Assembly (NCBI RefSeq): GCF_020523925.1 | Contig: NZ_JAJAPW010000001.1 | Location: forward strand, 248,001-312,000 | Length of the DNA stretch: 64,000 nt | Direction: 5' to 3' | DNA from: Neotamlana laminarinivorans | GTDB lineage: Bacteria > Bacteroidota > Bacteroidia > Flavobacteriales > Flavobacteriaceae | Part shown: piece after piece, positions 44,538 to 54,089 of the stretch | Position numbering within the stretch: position 1 is the first letter of the stretch | Layout: each line of letters opens with the position of its first letter | Position numbers and translations under genes: made by a program | Notes under the pieces: model-generated | Told to the model about the DNA's origin: nothing | What the model saw: the letters and a program-made list of their open reading frames with translations, nothing else | The model's database searches: none

Positions 44538-45545
44538 ATGAAATTACAGTTTTCTTTTATAATTCCGGTTTACAACCGCCCTAACGAAACCCAAGAACTA
44601 TTAGAAAGTTTTAAAGGTTTACAAGGTAACAAGGATTTCGAAATTGTAATAGTAGAAGATGGCTCAACAATAACCTCAAAACAAGTTGTAAATAATTTTA
44701 ACAACTATTTAAATATAGCCTATTATTTTAAAGAAAACTCAGGCCCAGGCGATTCCAGAAATTTCGGTATGCAAAAAGCAAAAGGTAATTATTTTATTAT
44801 TTTAGATTCCGATTGTGTTTTGCCAAGTAATTATTTAAACCAAGTAAAACAAAGTTTAAATAACAATTATGTCGATTGTTTTGGTGGGCCAGATGCAGCA
44901 CATCAATCGTTTTCAAGTTTGCAGAAAGCCATTAATTTTTCAATGACATCATTTATAACAACCGGTGGAATTAGAGGAAATAAAAACAGTGTCGATAAAT
45001 TTCAGCCAAGGAGCTTCAACATGGGGTTATCTAAAAAAGCTTTTTTAGCCTCAAAAGGGTTTGGTAATATTCACCCAGGTGAAGATCCCGATTTAACCAT
45101 TAGGTTATGGAAACTCGGTTTTAAAACTAAGCTAATTCCAGAAGCTTATGTGTTCCATAAACGCCGAATTTCTTGGAAAAAATTTTATACTCAAGTTAAA
45201 AAATTTGGTTTAGTTCGCCCAATTTTAAACAAATGGCATCCATCAACAAAAAAAATAACATATTGGTTTCCAACACTTTTTAGTTTAGGGTTATGTATTG
45301 CCGTAATATTAGCTTTTCTGGGAATTTATTGGGCGCTTTTTTGCTATATTTTTTACTATTTAATGGGCTTTTTTGTAGCTTTAGTTTCAACAAAAAAATT
45401 AAATGTAGCATTGTTGGCATTGTTGGCTATAACCATTCAATTTATAGGTTATGGTTACGGATTTTTAAAATCCACAATAGTAGTTAGTATTTTAAATAAA
45501 GAACCAGAAGCGTATTTTCCGTATTTATTCTTTAAAAACAAATGA
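44538..45545 (+). CDS. Family 2 glycosyltransferase
   Basis: A 335-residue GT-A fold glycosyltransferase. It has FSFIIPVYNRPNETQELL at the start, VEDGST, the metal-binding motif LDSDCV, and GGPDAAH, with acceptor-side EDPDLTIRL. The C-terminal part has two or three membrane helices (LGLCIAVILAFLGIYWALF onward), so the protein is probably anchored to the inner membrane. It would transfer a sugar to a lipid- or cell-wall-linked acceptor. The ATG at 44538 is used; a GTG three codons upstream is less likely. It overlaps the YbbR-like gene by 4 bases. Confidence 0.9.
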   Translation: MKLQFSFIIPVYNRPNETQELLESFKGLQGNKDFEIVIVEDGSTITSKQVVNNFNNYLNIAYYFKENSGPGDSRNFGMQKAKGNYFIILDSDCVLPSNYLNQVKQSLNNNYVDCFGGPDAAHQSFSSLQKAINFSMTSFITTGGIRGNKNSVDKFQPRSFNMGLSKKAFLASKGFGNIHPGEDPDLTIRLWKLGFKTKLIPEAYVFHKRRISWKKFYTQVKKFGLVRPILNKWHPSTKKITYWFPTLFSLGLCIAVILAFLGIYWALFCYIFYYLMGFFVALVSTKKLNVALLALLAITIQFIGYGYGFLKSTIVVSILNKEPEAYFPYLFFKNK

Positions 45546-46501
45546 TAAAAAAACTTAAATCTGAAATTATAAAATCTCATAAAAATAAGAGAATTAATGT
45601 GTTCTTTTTGTTTTTGTTATTTGCGTTTATAATTCTAATTTTCAGTAAACTATCTAAAACATATACAAATACGTTAGCATTTGAAATAAATAAAAAAAAC
45701 GTGCCAGACGAATATATAATTTTAAATGATAGTGCTAAACTAAATATAACACTTACAACACATGGTTTTAAGTGGTTAAAATATTTAACATCGCAACCTA
45801 AAATAACTATAGATTTTAGTAAAGATGTTTACAAAGAAAATGGAGTTTTTGTATGGAGTAAATCGGCTTCATTTTTAAATAATACGCAATTTTCTAGCGA
45901 GGTGGAATTATTAAATATATCACCCAATAAGTTAACCTTTAAGTTTGATGTAAATCAAGTTAAAAAAGTACCAGTATTGGTTAAAGCTAATATTAATTTT
46001 GTTCCAGGATATAATACCGCTAATTCTATTATAGCAGAACCAGATTCTGTTACTATTATTGGGCCTAATGTAATAGTTTCCAAAATTAAAGCAATAGAAA
46101 CTCAACCTTCAAGTTTTAAAGAAATTCGATCTAATTTAAACGAAGAAGTTAAACTAAAACTTCCAGAAAATACTGCCGATTTAAAATTTTCTGCTAAGAC
46201 AGTAAAATTAAAAGCAGATGTAGAAAAGTTTACAGAAGGCAACCTAGGCATTCCTGTTACCATAATTAACAAACCTAAAAATGTTACATTAAAATATTTT
46301 CCTAAATCTGTAAATGTTCAGTATAGTGTAAGTTTAAGCAATTATAGTAAGGTTACAGTTAAAGATTTTAAGGTAGTTTGCGATTATTCAAAATTAAATA
46401 CTAAACAACCATTTTTAATACCAGAATTAGTAAAACAACCAAGTATTGTTAAAAATGCTAAAATAAATCAGCAACGTGTAGAATTTATACAAATAAAATG
46501 A
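45542..46501 (+). CDS. YbbR-like (CdaR-type) membrane-anchored protein
   Basis: A 319-residue protein with one N-terminal membrane helix (VFFLFLLFAFIILIFSKL) and an extracytoplasmic part made of YbbR-like beta repeats. Repeats are indicated by recurring VKANINFVPGYN, PDSVTIIGP and PVTIINKPKNV segments. In Firmicutes, CdaR regulates the c-di-AMP cyclase; in Bacteroidota the role is not clear and no cyclase is nearby. It overlaps the glycosyltransferase gene and coaE by 4 bases each, so the three form a tight operon. Confidence 0.82.
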   Translation: MIKKLKSEIIKSHKNKRINVFFLFLLFAFIILIFSKLSKTYTNTLAFEINKKNVPDEYIILNDSAKLNITLTTHGFKWLKYLTSQPKITIDFSKDVYKENGVFVWSKSASFLNNTQFSSEVELLNISPNKLTFKFDVNQVKKVPVLVKANINFVPGYNTANSIIAEPDSVTIIGPNVIVSKIKAIETQPSSFKEIRSNLNEEVKLKLPENTADLKFSAKTVKLKADVEKFTEGNLGIPVTIINKPKNVTLKYFPKSVNVQYSVSLSNYSKVTVKDFKVVCDYSKLNTKQPFLIPELVKQPSIVKNAKINQQRVEFIQIK

Positions 46502-47079
46502 TAATAGTTGGATTAACAGGAGGTATTGGAAGCGGAAAAACCACGGTTGCTAAAGAATTTAAAAAATTAGGTATACCCATTTATATTGCAGATGACGAAG
46601 CTAAAAAACTCATGCACAAATCAAAAATAATAAAACGAAAATTAATTCAATTGTTTGGTAGTGAGTCTTATATTGATGGTGAATTAAATCGTCCGTTTAT
46701 AGCTAATATTATATTTAATAATAAAAGTTATTTGGATAAAATGAATGCCATAATACATCCAAGAGTAGCAAGGCATTTTGAAAAATGGGTGCTAAAACAA
46801 AAATCGCCTTATGTTATTAAGGAAGTCGCTATTTTATTTGAAAATGGTGGAGATAAAGCTTGTGATTACGTAATAACTGTTACCGCAGATATGGAAACAA
46901 GAATACAAAGGTTGTTAAATAGAGATAATACCACCAAAGAAAAAATACAAGCCATTATAAATAATCAATTATCTGATAGCGAAAAAATAAAAAAATCACA
47001 TTTTGTAATTAAAAATACCACATTACAGAGTATTAAAATTCAGGTTGAAAAAATTCATAAAAAACTATTAAACGAATAA
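46498..47079 (+). CDS. coaE: Dephospho-CoA kinase
   Basis: A 193-residue P-loop kinase that completes coenzyme A synthesis. The Walker A motif is VGLTGGIGSGKTTV near residues 3-16, with the following IYIADDEAKKL and HPRVARHF family signatures. Length is standard. It is translationally coupled to the YbbR-like gene through a 4-base overlap. The two-component system follows 69 bases downstream with its own promoter box. Confidence 0.95.
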   Translation: MIIVGLTGGIGSGKTTVAKEFKKLGIPIYIADDEAKKLMHKSKIIKRKLIQLFGSESYIDGELNRPFIANIIFNNKSYLDKMNAIIHPRVARHFEKWVLKQKSPYVIKEVAILFENGGDKACDYVITVTADMETRIQRLLNRDNTTKEKIQAIINNQLSDSEKIKKSHFVIKNTTLQSIKIQVEKIHKKLLNE

Positions 47080-47093
47080 AGATTTCTCATTTT

Positions 47094-47140
47094 GTTAATG
47101 TAAGGTTAAAAATAAAATTTCTAAATGTTAAAATGTTAAT
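47094..47140 (+). promoter_or_regulatory. GTTAA-type repeats upstream of the two-component operon
   Basis: GTTAAT (47094), GTTAAA (47105), GTTAAA (47127) and GTTAAT (47135) occur on the coding strand. The first three are 11 and 22 bases apart, so they face the same side of the helix; the fourth overlaps the -7 box. They resemble the htrA repeats and could allow autoregulation by the response regulator. AT-rich background makes this uncertain. Confidence 0.35.
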
Positions 47141-47144
47141 TTTG
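47137..47144 (+). promoter_or_regulatory. -7 promoter box for the two-component operon
   Basis: TAATTTTG matches TAnnTTTG and ends 4 bases before the ATG at 47149. A transcript started here would have no or almost no leader. Confidence 0.45.
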
Positions 47145-47148
47145 AATA

Positions 47149-48717
47149 ATGAGGAAGAGAATTTTTATCCTACTCATTATACTAATGAGTTTGTCGCTTA
47201 TAGGTATTATATCTATTCAGGCGTATTATATTAATAATTCGGTAAAGAATGAAAAGGAACATTTTAAATTTAATGTTTTAACTGCATTAAATTATGTTTC
47301 TAATATTATTGAAGAAAATGAGTTAGAATCGGCTTTTAAAACCTTTAAAAAATTAGATAATGAAAAGGTTTTAGATTCTACAAACGTTTCGCAATTATTA
47401 GTTTATAGAAAAAACAATAATACAAACGAAACACTTATTTATAAAAGTAATGTACTTGAAGAGAATTATAAATTATCTTCATCGCTCTTTGACATTGGTT
47501 TAGATAGTCTTGATATTACAAATATTATAGGAAACTCAACAACCGAGGTTTTTACAGACTTAAGTCCTTCAGATAAAGATTTAAAAAGTCCAATTACTAA
47601 CATTATTCGTAATGGTTCAATTGACGAAGCCCAGCGTATTAATTTTGAAAAAAGTTATAAAGCAATTTCTAAGGCAACACCAATATATAAGCGTGTTACA
47701 GAGGCTGAAATAAGGTCTTTATTATCCGAAAGGCTAAAAAAGGATGGTATTGATATAAATTTCGAGTTGGCTATTTACAGTAATGATTTGGCAACTAAGG
47801 TTAGTAGTGATAATTTTGAATACGATCCAAAGTCAACTTTTAAGGTTCCTATTTTTTATGATGAAAACAGGCAAACACCATACAGACTTTTAGTTAATTT
47901 CCCAGACGATAGTAAATACATATTATCAGGTGTAATTGGCATGATTTTATTATCTGTAGTGTTTACATTGGTAATTATTTTGGCTTACACTAGTGCTATT
48001 TTTCAGTTGGTTAAACAACGCAAAATATCACAAATTAAAAGTGATTTTATTAATAACATGACGCATGAGTTTAAAACACCAATTGCCACAATAAATTTAG
48101 CTTTAGACGCTATTAAAAATCCTAAAATCATTAACGACGAAACCAAAGTGTTGCGTTATTTAAAAATGATTAAAGATGAAAATAAGCGTATGCATGCGCA
48201 AGTTGAAAACGTATTAAGAATATCTAAACTTGAAAAAAACGAGTTAAACATTAGTAAGGAACGTGTTAAGCTGCACGATTTAATTATAGATGCAATTACG
48301 CACGTAGAGTTAATTGTAGAAGATAGACAAGGGTATATAAAAACCTTTTTAAATGCCGATAAATCTTCGGTTTTAGCCAACGAAACTCACTTTACTAATG
48401 TAATTGTTAATATTTTGGATAATGCTGTAAAGTATTCTCCAAATGCACCAGAAATAGAAGTTCATACAGAAAATGTTGGAACTAATATTGTTTTAAAAGT
48501 TAAAGATCATGGTAGCGGCATGAGTAAAGCTGTTGCTAAGCGTGTTTTCGAAAAATTTTATAGAGAACACACCGGAAATATACATAATGTAAAAGGTCAC
48601 GGTTTAGGGTTGGCCTATGTTAAAAGAATTGTAGAAGACCACCAAGGTCATATATCAGTAGAAAGTGAAAAAGACAAAGGAAGCACCTTTATTATAAAGC
48701 TTCCACTAATATCTTAA
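47149..48717 (+). CDS. Sensor histidine kinase (RprX-like)
   Basis: A 522-residue membrane kinase. Two membrane helices (residues 5-25 and about 265-285) enclose a periplasmic sensor domain of roughly 235 residues. A HisKA domain has the phosphoacceptor His in NNMTHEFKTPIATI, and the HATPase domain has NVILDNAVKYSP-type N box (here VNILDNAVKYSPNAP), KDHGSGM and GHGLGLAYVKRIV. It resembles RprX-type kinases of Bacteroidota. The signal is unknown. It precedes its response regulator by 2 bases. Confidence 0.93.
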   Translation: MRKRIFILLIILMSLSLIGIISIQAYYINNSVKNEKEHFKFNVLTALNYVSNIIEENELESAFKTFKKLDNEKVLDSTNVSQLLVYRKNNNTNETLIYKSNVLEENYKLSSSLFDIGLDSLDITNIIGNSTTEVFTDLSPSDKDLKSPITNIIRNGSIDEAQRINFEKSYKAISKATPIYKRVTEAEIRSLLSERLKKDGIDINFELAIYSNDLATKVSSDNFEYDPKSTFKVPIFYDENRQTPYRLLVNFPDDSKYILSGVIGMILLSVVFTLVIILAYTSAIFQLVKQRKISQIKSDFINNMTHEFKTPIATINLALDAIKNPKIINDETKVLRYLKMIKDENKRMHAQVENVLRISKLEKNELNISKERVKLHDLIIDAITHVELIVEDRQGYIKTFLNADKSSVLANETHFTNVIVNILDNAVKYSPNAPEIEVHTENVGTNIVLKVKDHGSGMSKAVAKRVFEKFYREHTGNIHNVKGHGLGLAYVKRIVEDHQGHISVESEKDKGSTFIIKLPLIS

Positions 48718-48719
48718 AT

Positions 48720-49424
48720 ATGGAAGAGCAAAAGAAAAGAATTTTACTAGTTGAGGACGATCCTAATTTTGGAACCGTTCTTAAAGATTACTTAATGATG
48801 AATGATTATGAGGTAACACATGCTAAAAACGGTATGGAAGGCTTTGAAAAGTTTAAAAAAGACGATTTCGATTTATGCATTCTAGACGTAATGATGCCTT
48901 ATAAAGATGGGTTTACGTTAGCCAAAGAAATTCGCGAAAAAAACACTGATGTTCCCATAATATTTTTAACCGCCAAAACAATGAAAGAAGATGTTTTAAA
49001 AGGTTATAAAGTAGGAGCAGACGATTATTTAAATAAGCCATTTGATAGCGAAGTACTTTTAATGAAAATTAAAGCTATAATGCAACGTAAGGCTACCGAA
49101 ACTATTTCAGATAGTAAGCAATTCGAGTTTAAAATTGGAAAATTCGATTTAAATTCAAAATTACGTTTCTTAAAATTCAATGGCGGAGATCCTGTAAAAT
49201 TATCTCCAAAAGAAAACGAATTACTACGTTTATTAGCATTACATGAAAACGATTTAATGCCAAGAGAATTAGCTTTAACTAAAATTTGGAGAGACGACAA
49301 TTATTTCACATCTAGGAGTATGGATGTTTACATTGCCAAATTGCGTAAGTATCTTAAGTTGGACGAGAAAGTTGAAATTTTAAATATACACGGCGAAGGC
49401 TTTAGGTTAGTAATTAACGAATAA
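48720..49424 (+). CDS. OmpR-family response regulator (RprY-like)
   Basis: A 234-residue regulator. The receiver domain has ILLVEDDPNFG, the phosphoacceptor Asp56 in LCILDVMMP, IFLTAK and the Lys in NKPF. A winged-helix OmpR/PhoB C-terminal domain follows (LSPKENELLRLLALHEN, SRSMDVYIAKLRKYL, IHGEGFRLV). Such regulators bind tandem direct repeats spaced 10-11 bases, like those seen upstream of htrA, bamD and this operon, though direct evidence is lacking. It ends at a strong terminator. Confidence 0.94.
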   Translation: MEEQKKRILLVEDDPNFGTVLKDYLMMNDYEVTHAKNGMEGFEKFKKDDFDLCILDVMMPYKDGFTLAKEIREKNTDVPIIFLTAKTMKEDVLKGYKVGADDYLNKPFDSEVLLMKIKAIMQRKATETISDSKQFEFKIGKFDLNSKLRFLKFNGGDPVKLSPKENELLRLLALHENDLMPRELALTKIWRDDNYFTSRSMDVYIAKLRKYLKLDEKVEILNIHGEGFRLVINE

Positions 49425-49440
49425 CAAAACCTATAAAAAT

Positions 49441-49468
49441 AAAAAATCCGGTGTAAACCGGATTTTTT
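49441..49468. terminator. Bidirectional rho-independent terminator
   Basis: Eleven-base perfect stem AAAAAATCCGG (49441-49451) with CCGGATTTTTT (49458-49468) and a 6-base loop, between the convergent response regulator gene and the small gene at 49481. Confidence 0.9.
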
Positions 49469-49480
49469 ATTTAAAAAAAA

Positions 49481-49720
49481 CTATTCAGCGTTATAAACTT
49501 GTCCTCTATGAGGTTTTAAGGCATCTCTTATGGGTTTCATTTCCGCCTCATTTACAACTAAAAAAGCAATAGTATGTACATCGCTTATAGTTTTGTAGCC
49601 TGTAATGTTAACGTCAAGTTTTTCTAATTTTATATATTCTTTTAAATGAATTTCATGATGTTTCGCTGTGTTTTCAGCATTAGGTCCGTAAAAATCCCAA
49701 ATTAATTTAAGGTCTCTCAT
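49481..49720 (-). CDS. Small conserved-looking hypothetical protein
   Basis: A 79-residue soluble protein. It starts MRDLKLIWDFYGPNAENT, with AKHHEIHLKEYIKL next, and has a C-terminal MKPIRDALKPHRGQVY. The pattern of a central alpha/beta fold with His pairs in AKHHEIH suggests a small ferredoxin-like (dimeric alpha-beta barrel) protein, but I cannot name the family. The start at 49720 is chosen over an ATG three codons upstream because the conserved part begins there. It shares a terminator with the two-component operon on the other strand. Function unknown. Confidence 0.72.
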   Translation of the reverse strand: MRDLKLIWDFYGPNAENTAKHHEIHLKEYIKLEKLDVNITGYKTISDVHTIAFLVVNEAEMKPIRDALKPHRGQVYNAE

Positions 49721-49863
49721 GTTTAGCAAATTTTAACTGCAAATTTAAATTAAATCTAACCTAAAACAATTATAATATTTTATTGCTTAAGCCGTTAGAA
49801 AAACAACTTGTATAATAGCTTTATATTAGTATTTTTGTATTCATTCTAAAAACAAAATGAACT

Positions 49864-51810
49864 ATGCGCGCAAGCGGATTTTTGTCTTTATTTATTAGCC
49901 TTTTAACCATTAGTTTGCATGCTCAAACTAATAAAGAAGAAGTATTATTTACAATTGATGACGAGCCTGTTTATACTAGCGAATTTTTAAGAGTTTACAA
50001 TAAAAATTTAGATTTAGTACAAGATGAATCTCAAAAAAACATAGATGCTTATTTAGAGCTTTTTGTTAATTATAAATTAAAGCTAAAGGAGGCTCATGTT
50101 TTAGGTTTTGATAAAAAACGAAATTATATTCGCGAATTATCTAATTACAAAAAACAGTTAGCTAAAAGTTTCATGAGAGAACCTGAAGTAACCGATGCTT
50201 TAGTAGAAGAAGCCTATCAGCGTATTTCGTTCGATATTAATGCCAATCATATTCTTGTTAAATTAGAAGAAACAGCAAATCCACAAGATACTTTATTAGC
50301 CTACAATAAAATAAATAGTATAAGAAACCGTGCTTTAAATGAAGGGTTTGAAAAAGTTAGGCAAGATGTGCATAATGGCCAAACTATTTATGGTGAAAAA
50401 TTAGGTTATTTTTCTGGTTTTAAAATGGTTTATAATTTTGAAACAGCTGCGTTTAATACAAAAGTTGGTGATATTTCGGAACCTTTTAGAACCCGTTTTG
50501 GATATCATATTGTTAATGTAATAGATAAAAGGCCATCACGAGGAGAACGCACAGTGGCTCATATAATGTTGCAAACTAAAAGTGATAACAAAGAAAACCT
50601 TGAAGTTAAAATTAACGAAATTTATCAAAAATTAAATCAAGGTGAAGATTTTGGTGCTTTAGCAAAACAATTTTCAGAAGATAAAAGTACTTCTAAAAAT
50701 GGCGGTAAATTATCGCCAATAGTAGGAGGGCAGTTGCGTTCTCAAAAATTTGAAGATGTTGCTTTTGGGCTTCAAAATGTAGGAGATTACTCAAAACCTT
50801 TTAAATCAGAGTATGGTTGGCATATCATAAAATTATACAATAAAAAACCAGTGCCAGAATTTCAAACTATTAAAGCAGAACTTACTCAAAAAGTTGAACG
50901 AGACGATCGTTCTAAGCTTATTGATGCAGCTTTAATTTCTAAATTAAAAGTGAAGTATAACATAACAGAAAAACCAGATTTAAGTTATTTTGTATCTATA
51001 TTAAACGATAGTTATTTCAATAAAAATTGGTTTTTACCACCAAGTTTTGTTGGAAAAAAAGATTTAGTAGTTATTGGTAATCGTACCTTGTCTTATAAAA
51101 ATTTTGGTAATTATCTAGTACGATCACAGCAAAATGTAAGTGCTAAAATTCCGTTTAAAACTATTGTAGATAATGCTTATAATAATTTCTTAAATGAAAA
51201 CATTTTGCGTTATCATGAAAATAATTTAGAATTTGAAAATGAAGATTTTGCCAATATTGTTAGTGAATATCGAGATGGTTTGTTACTTTTTGATTTAATG
51301 GAAAATACAATTTGGAATAGTTCATTAAATGATACTGTTGGAATAAAAAACTATTATGATAAGAATAAAAGCAACTATTTTTCAGAAGAAAAAATAGATG
51401 CAATTGTGGCCTCATCTTCTAGTAAAAAAATATTAAAGCAAGTATCAAAATTTTTAAAAAAAGGTTCTGAAGAAGCAGAAATTAAAAGTATGGTAAACAC
51501 AGAAAACGCCATCAATATTTTGTTTACCTCTGGCGAATTACGTAAACCTCATCAAGCGCTTCCAGAAACAATCGAATTTAAAGAAGGTGTATCACCCATT
51601 TATAAGCATAACGATAATTATGTAGTAGTTAAAATTAATAAAGTAATTCCTAGCAAACAACTAACACTAGTAGAGGCAAAAGGATTGGTAACTAGTGATT
51701 ATCAAGAACAAAAAGAACACAACTGGATTAAGGCTTTGCATAATAAATACCAGGTTAAAATAAACAAAGAAGCACTTAAAAAAGTAGAAACCCAACTAAA
51801 CAATAATTAA
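49864..51810 (+). CDS. Parvulin-type periplasmic peptidyl-prolyl isomerase (PpiD/SurA-like)
   Basis: A 648-residue periplasmic folding factor. A signal peptide (FLSLFISLLTISLHAQ) is followed by a SurA-N-like helical region and two PpiC-type rotamase domains. The first contains NANHILVKLEE, GYFSGFKMVYNFETAAF and GDISEPFRTRFGYHIV. The second has VAHIMLQTKSD, KQFSEDKSTSKNGGKLSP and SEYGWHIIKLY. A large C-terminal part lacks clear motifs. It heads a three-gene folding operon (this gene, 51814, 52631) followed by MoxR. Outer-membrane protein assembly is the likely role. Confidence 0.92.
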   Translation: MRASGFLSLFISLLTISLHAQTNKEEVLFTIDDEPVYTSEFLRVYNKNLDLVQDESQKNIDAYLELFVNYKLKLKEAHVLGFDKKRNYIRELSNYKKQLAKSFMREPEVTDALVEEAYQRISFDINANHILVKLEETANPQDTLLAYNKINSIRNRALNEGFEKVRQDVHNGQTIYGEKLGYFSGFKMVYNFETAAFNTKVGDISEPFRTRFGYHIVNVIDKRPSRGERTVAHIMLQTKSDNKENLEVKINEIYQKLNQGEDFGALAKQFSEDKSTSKNGGKLSPIVGGQLRSQKFEDVAFGLQNVGDYSKPFKSEYGWHIIKLYNKKPVPEFQTIKAELTQKVERDDRSKLIDAALISKLKVKYNITEKPDLSYFVSILNDSYFNKNWFLPPSFVGKKDLVVIGNRTLSYKNFGNYLVRSQQNVSAKIPFKTIVDNAYNNFLNENILRYHENNLEFENEDFANIVSEYRDGLLLFDLMENTIWNSSLNDTVGIKNYYDKNKSNYFSEEKIDAIVASSSSKKILKQVSKFLKKGSEEAEIKSMVNTENAINILFTSGELRKPHQALPETIEFKEGVSPIYKHNDNYVVVKINKVIPSKQLTLVEAKGLVTSDYQEQKEHNWIKALHNKYQVKINKEALKKVETQLNNN

Positions 51811-51813
51811 TAA

Positions 51814-52668
51814 GTGCTAAAAAAACTTTTATTACTAGCTTTAATTTTTTCTTTTGTACAATCATGTCAATTCTTTAAAAAAGAACAAGAAGGCATACCA
51901 GTGGCAAGAGTAAACCAATCGTATCTATACCAAAGCGATCTAGAAGATTTAGTTCCAGAAGGTGCTTCTGCAACAGATAGTACACTTTTAGTGCAAAATT
52001 TTATAAATAAATGGGCTACGCAACAATTATTTTTAGATGGAGCAAAATTAAATTTAAGTACAGCAAAACAAGAAGCCTATAATAGGCTTATAAACCAATA
52101 TAAAAATGATTTATATACTAAGGCTTATGTTGATGCTTTAGTTAAGAAAAACATGGATACGCTTGTTAATTTACAAGAAATAAAAACGTATTATAATGAT
52201 AATAAAGAGGTTTTTAAATTAAATGAAGAATTAGTTAAATTTCGCTACATTCATCTGGACGAAAATATTATTAATTACAAGGATATAAGCGAGCGTTTTA
52301 AACGTTATAATAATGAAGATAAGAAAGTACTCGATTCAATTTCAATTCAATTTAAATCTTATTCATTAAACGATTCAATTTGGATAAAATTAAATCAGGT
52401 AATTGAAAAAATACCTGTAATAAATGCAGAAAATAAAAGCGAATTGTTAAAAAAATCTAATTTTATACAACTCAAAGATTCATTAGGAGTATATTTGATG
52501 CAAATTAATGATGTGTTACTCCGAAATGATGAAGCTCCAATGGAGTACGTTAAACCAACCATTACACAAATAGTGGTTAATAAACGCAAGTTAGATTTAA
52601 TAAGACAATTAGAAAAGGATATCACTAAAGATGCTATTAAAAACAAACAATTTGAAATTTACAATTAA
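51814..52668 (+). CDS. Lipoprotein related to the SurA/PpiC family, without a clear rotamase domain
   Basis: A 284-residue lipoprotein starting at GTG, with the lipobox FVQSC (Cys18). The mature N-terminal part (VARVNQSYLYQSDLEDLVPEG, NKWATQQLFLDGAKLNL) is like the SurA/PpiD N-terminal chaperone region. The C-terminal half contains only degenerate PpiC-like sequence (FKLNEELVKFRYIHLDENI) and no complete rotamase motif, so it is probably a chaperone rather than an isomerase. It starts 3 bases after the upstream PPIase stop and overlaps the next gene. Confidence 0.8.
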   Translation: MLKKLLLLALIFSFVQSCQFFKKEQEGIPVARVNQSYLYQSDLEDLVPEGASATDSTLLVQNFINKWATQQLFLDGAKLNLSTAKQEAYNRLINQYKNDLYTKAYVDALVKKNMDTLVNLQEIKTYYNDNKEVFKLNEELVKFRYIHLDENIINYKDISERFKRYNNEDKKVLDSISIQFKSYSLNDSIWIKLNQVIEKIPVINAENKSELLKKSNFIQLKDSLGVYLMQINDVLLRNDEAPMEYVKPTITQIVVNKRKLDLIRQLEKDITKDAIKNKQFEIYN

Positions 52669-54085
52669 TTTGAAATACATTTTACCCATTGGCTTAAGCC
52701 TTTTGGCGTTAAATGTTATGTCGGCTCAAGAGGTTATTGAAGACGAAAAGGAAATAGTCGAAACAAAAGCAATCGATACAACTAAAAGTAAAAATGCATT
52801 AAAAGTAGATGGTGTTGCAGCTGTTGTTGGAGACTATATTGTTTTAGACTCTGATGTAGAAAAGGAACGTTTGCAATTAGAAGCAGGAGGTTATAGTACC
52901 AAAGATATTAAAGATTGTGAGTTGTTTGGTAAATTGTTAGAAAACAAACTATATGCACACCATGCCATTCAAGATAGTATAATTGTATCTGATGCAGAGA
53001 TTAGGCAACAAGTTGATTATCAAATTGAGCAGTTCTTGCAACAAGTTAATGGTAACATGGATAGGTTACTAAAGTTTTACAAAAAGGAAGACGAAAAAAG
53101 CTTTAGAGATGAAATGTTTGCAATAAATAAAGCAAACCAACTAGCACAACGTATGCAGGCTAAAATTGTTGATGCTGTAGAAATTACTCCAGATGAAGTA
53201 CGTACTTTTTTTAAAAATATACCTAAAGACGAACTTCCAACTTTTGGAACAGAATTAAAAGTAGCACAAATTGTTGCAGAGCCTAAGGTTTCTGAAGAAG
53301 AAAAACAACGTGTAATAGACAGGTTAAAATCTTTTAAAGCAGATATAATAGAAAATGGAGCAAGCTTCCGTTCGAAAGCGGTTCTATACTCCGAAGATCC
53401 TGGTTCTGCAAGTAGAGGTGGTAAGTATACTTTAAATAAAAAGAAACCGCAAATGGTAAAAGAGTTTCGTGAAGTAGCTTTTGCATTGCAAGAAGGCGAA
53501 ATATCAGAGCCTTTTAAAACGGATTATGGTTACCATATTATAACTTTAGAAAAAATTAGAGGGCAAGAATACGATGTAGCACACATTTTATTAACTCCAA
53601 AAGTTTCTAATGAAGCCATTACTGAAGCAAAAGAACGTTTAGAAAAAGTAAGAGAACGTATTGTTTCTGGCGATATATCTTTTGCCGATGCAGCAAAAGA
53701 AGCTAGTGATGAAAAAGAAACAAAAAATGATGGTGGGCAATTAATTAATCCAACAACGCAAGATTATAATTTTGAGTTAACCAGAATGGATCCAGAGTTA
53801 TATGCACAAATTCAAAATTTAAAAGACGGAGAAGTTAGTCTAGTACAAACAGAACAAGATAGAACAGGTAATGTTAAATTTAAAATTTTAACCGTAAGTG
53901 ATAGAGTAGACGACCATACTGCAGATTACGCCAAAGATTTTTTGAAGATTAAAGAATTAGCCTTAGACGAGAAGAAAATTCAAGCCATTGAAAAATGGCA
54001 AAAAGAAAAAATACTTGATACTTATATTAAAATTAGTGGCGAGTATAGAGATTGTAACTTTTCTAGTAACTGGTTAAAAAGGTAA
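52631..54085 (+). CDS. surA: Periplasmic chaperone and peptidyl-prolyl isomerase SurA
   Basis: A roughly 484-residue SurA-type protein. After a signal peptide (ILPIGLSLLALNVMSAQ) come the N-terminal chaperone region (VAAVVGDYIVLDSDVEKERL) and two parvulin domains: the first has KVAQIVAEPKVSEEE and TDYGYHIITLEKI, the second YDVAHILLTPKVSNE and ETKNDGGQLINP. SurA escorts outer-membrane proteins. The start is uncertain: ATG at 52631 overlaps the upstream gene by 38 bases, while TTG at 52670 (MKYILPIG) gives a cleaner signal peptide right after the upstream stop. Confidence 0.93.
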   Translation: MLLKTNNLKFTINLKYILPIGLSLLALNVMSAQEVIEDEKEIVETKAIDTTKSKNALKVDGVAAVVGDYIVLDSDVEKERLQLEAGGYSTKDIKDCELFGKLLENKLYAHHAIQDSIIVSDAEIRQQVDYQIEQFLQQVNGNMDRLLKFYKKEDEKSFRDEMFAINKANQLAQRMQAKIVDAVEITPDEVRTFFKNIPKDELPTFGTELKVAQIVAEPKVSEEEKQRVIDRLKSFKADIIENGASFRSKAVLYSEDPGSASRGGKYTLNKKKPQMVKEFREVAFALQEGEISEPFKTDYGYHIITLEKIRGQEYDVAHILLTPKVSNEAITEAKERLEKVRERIVSGDISFADAAKEASDEKETKNDGGQLINPTTQDYNFELTRMDPELYAQIQNLKDGEVSLVQTEQDRTGNVKFKILTVSDRVDDHTADYAKDFLKIKELALDEKKIQAIEKWQKEKILDTYIKISGEYRDCNFSSNWLKR

Positions 54086-54089
54086 TTTC

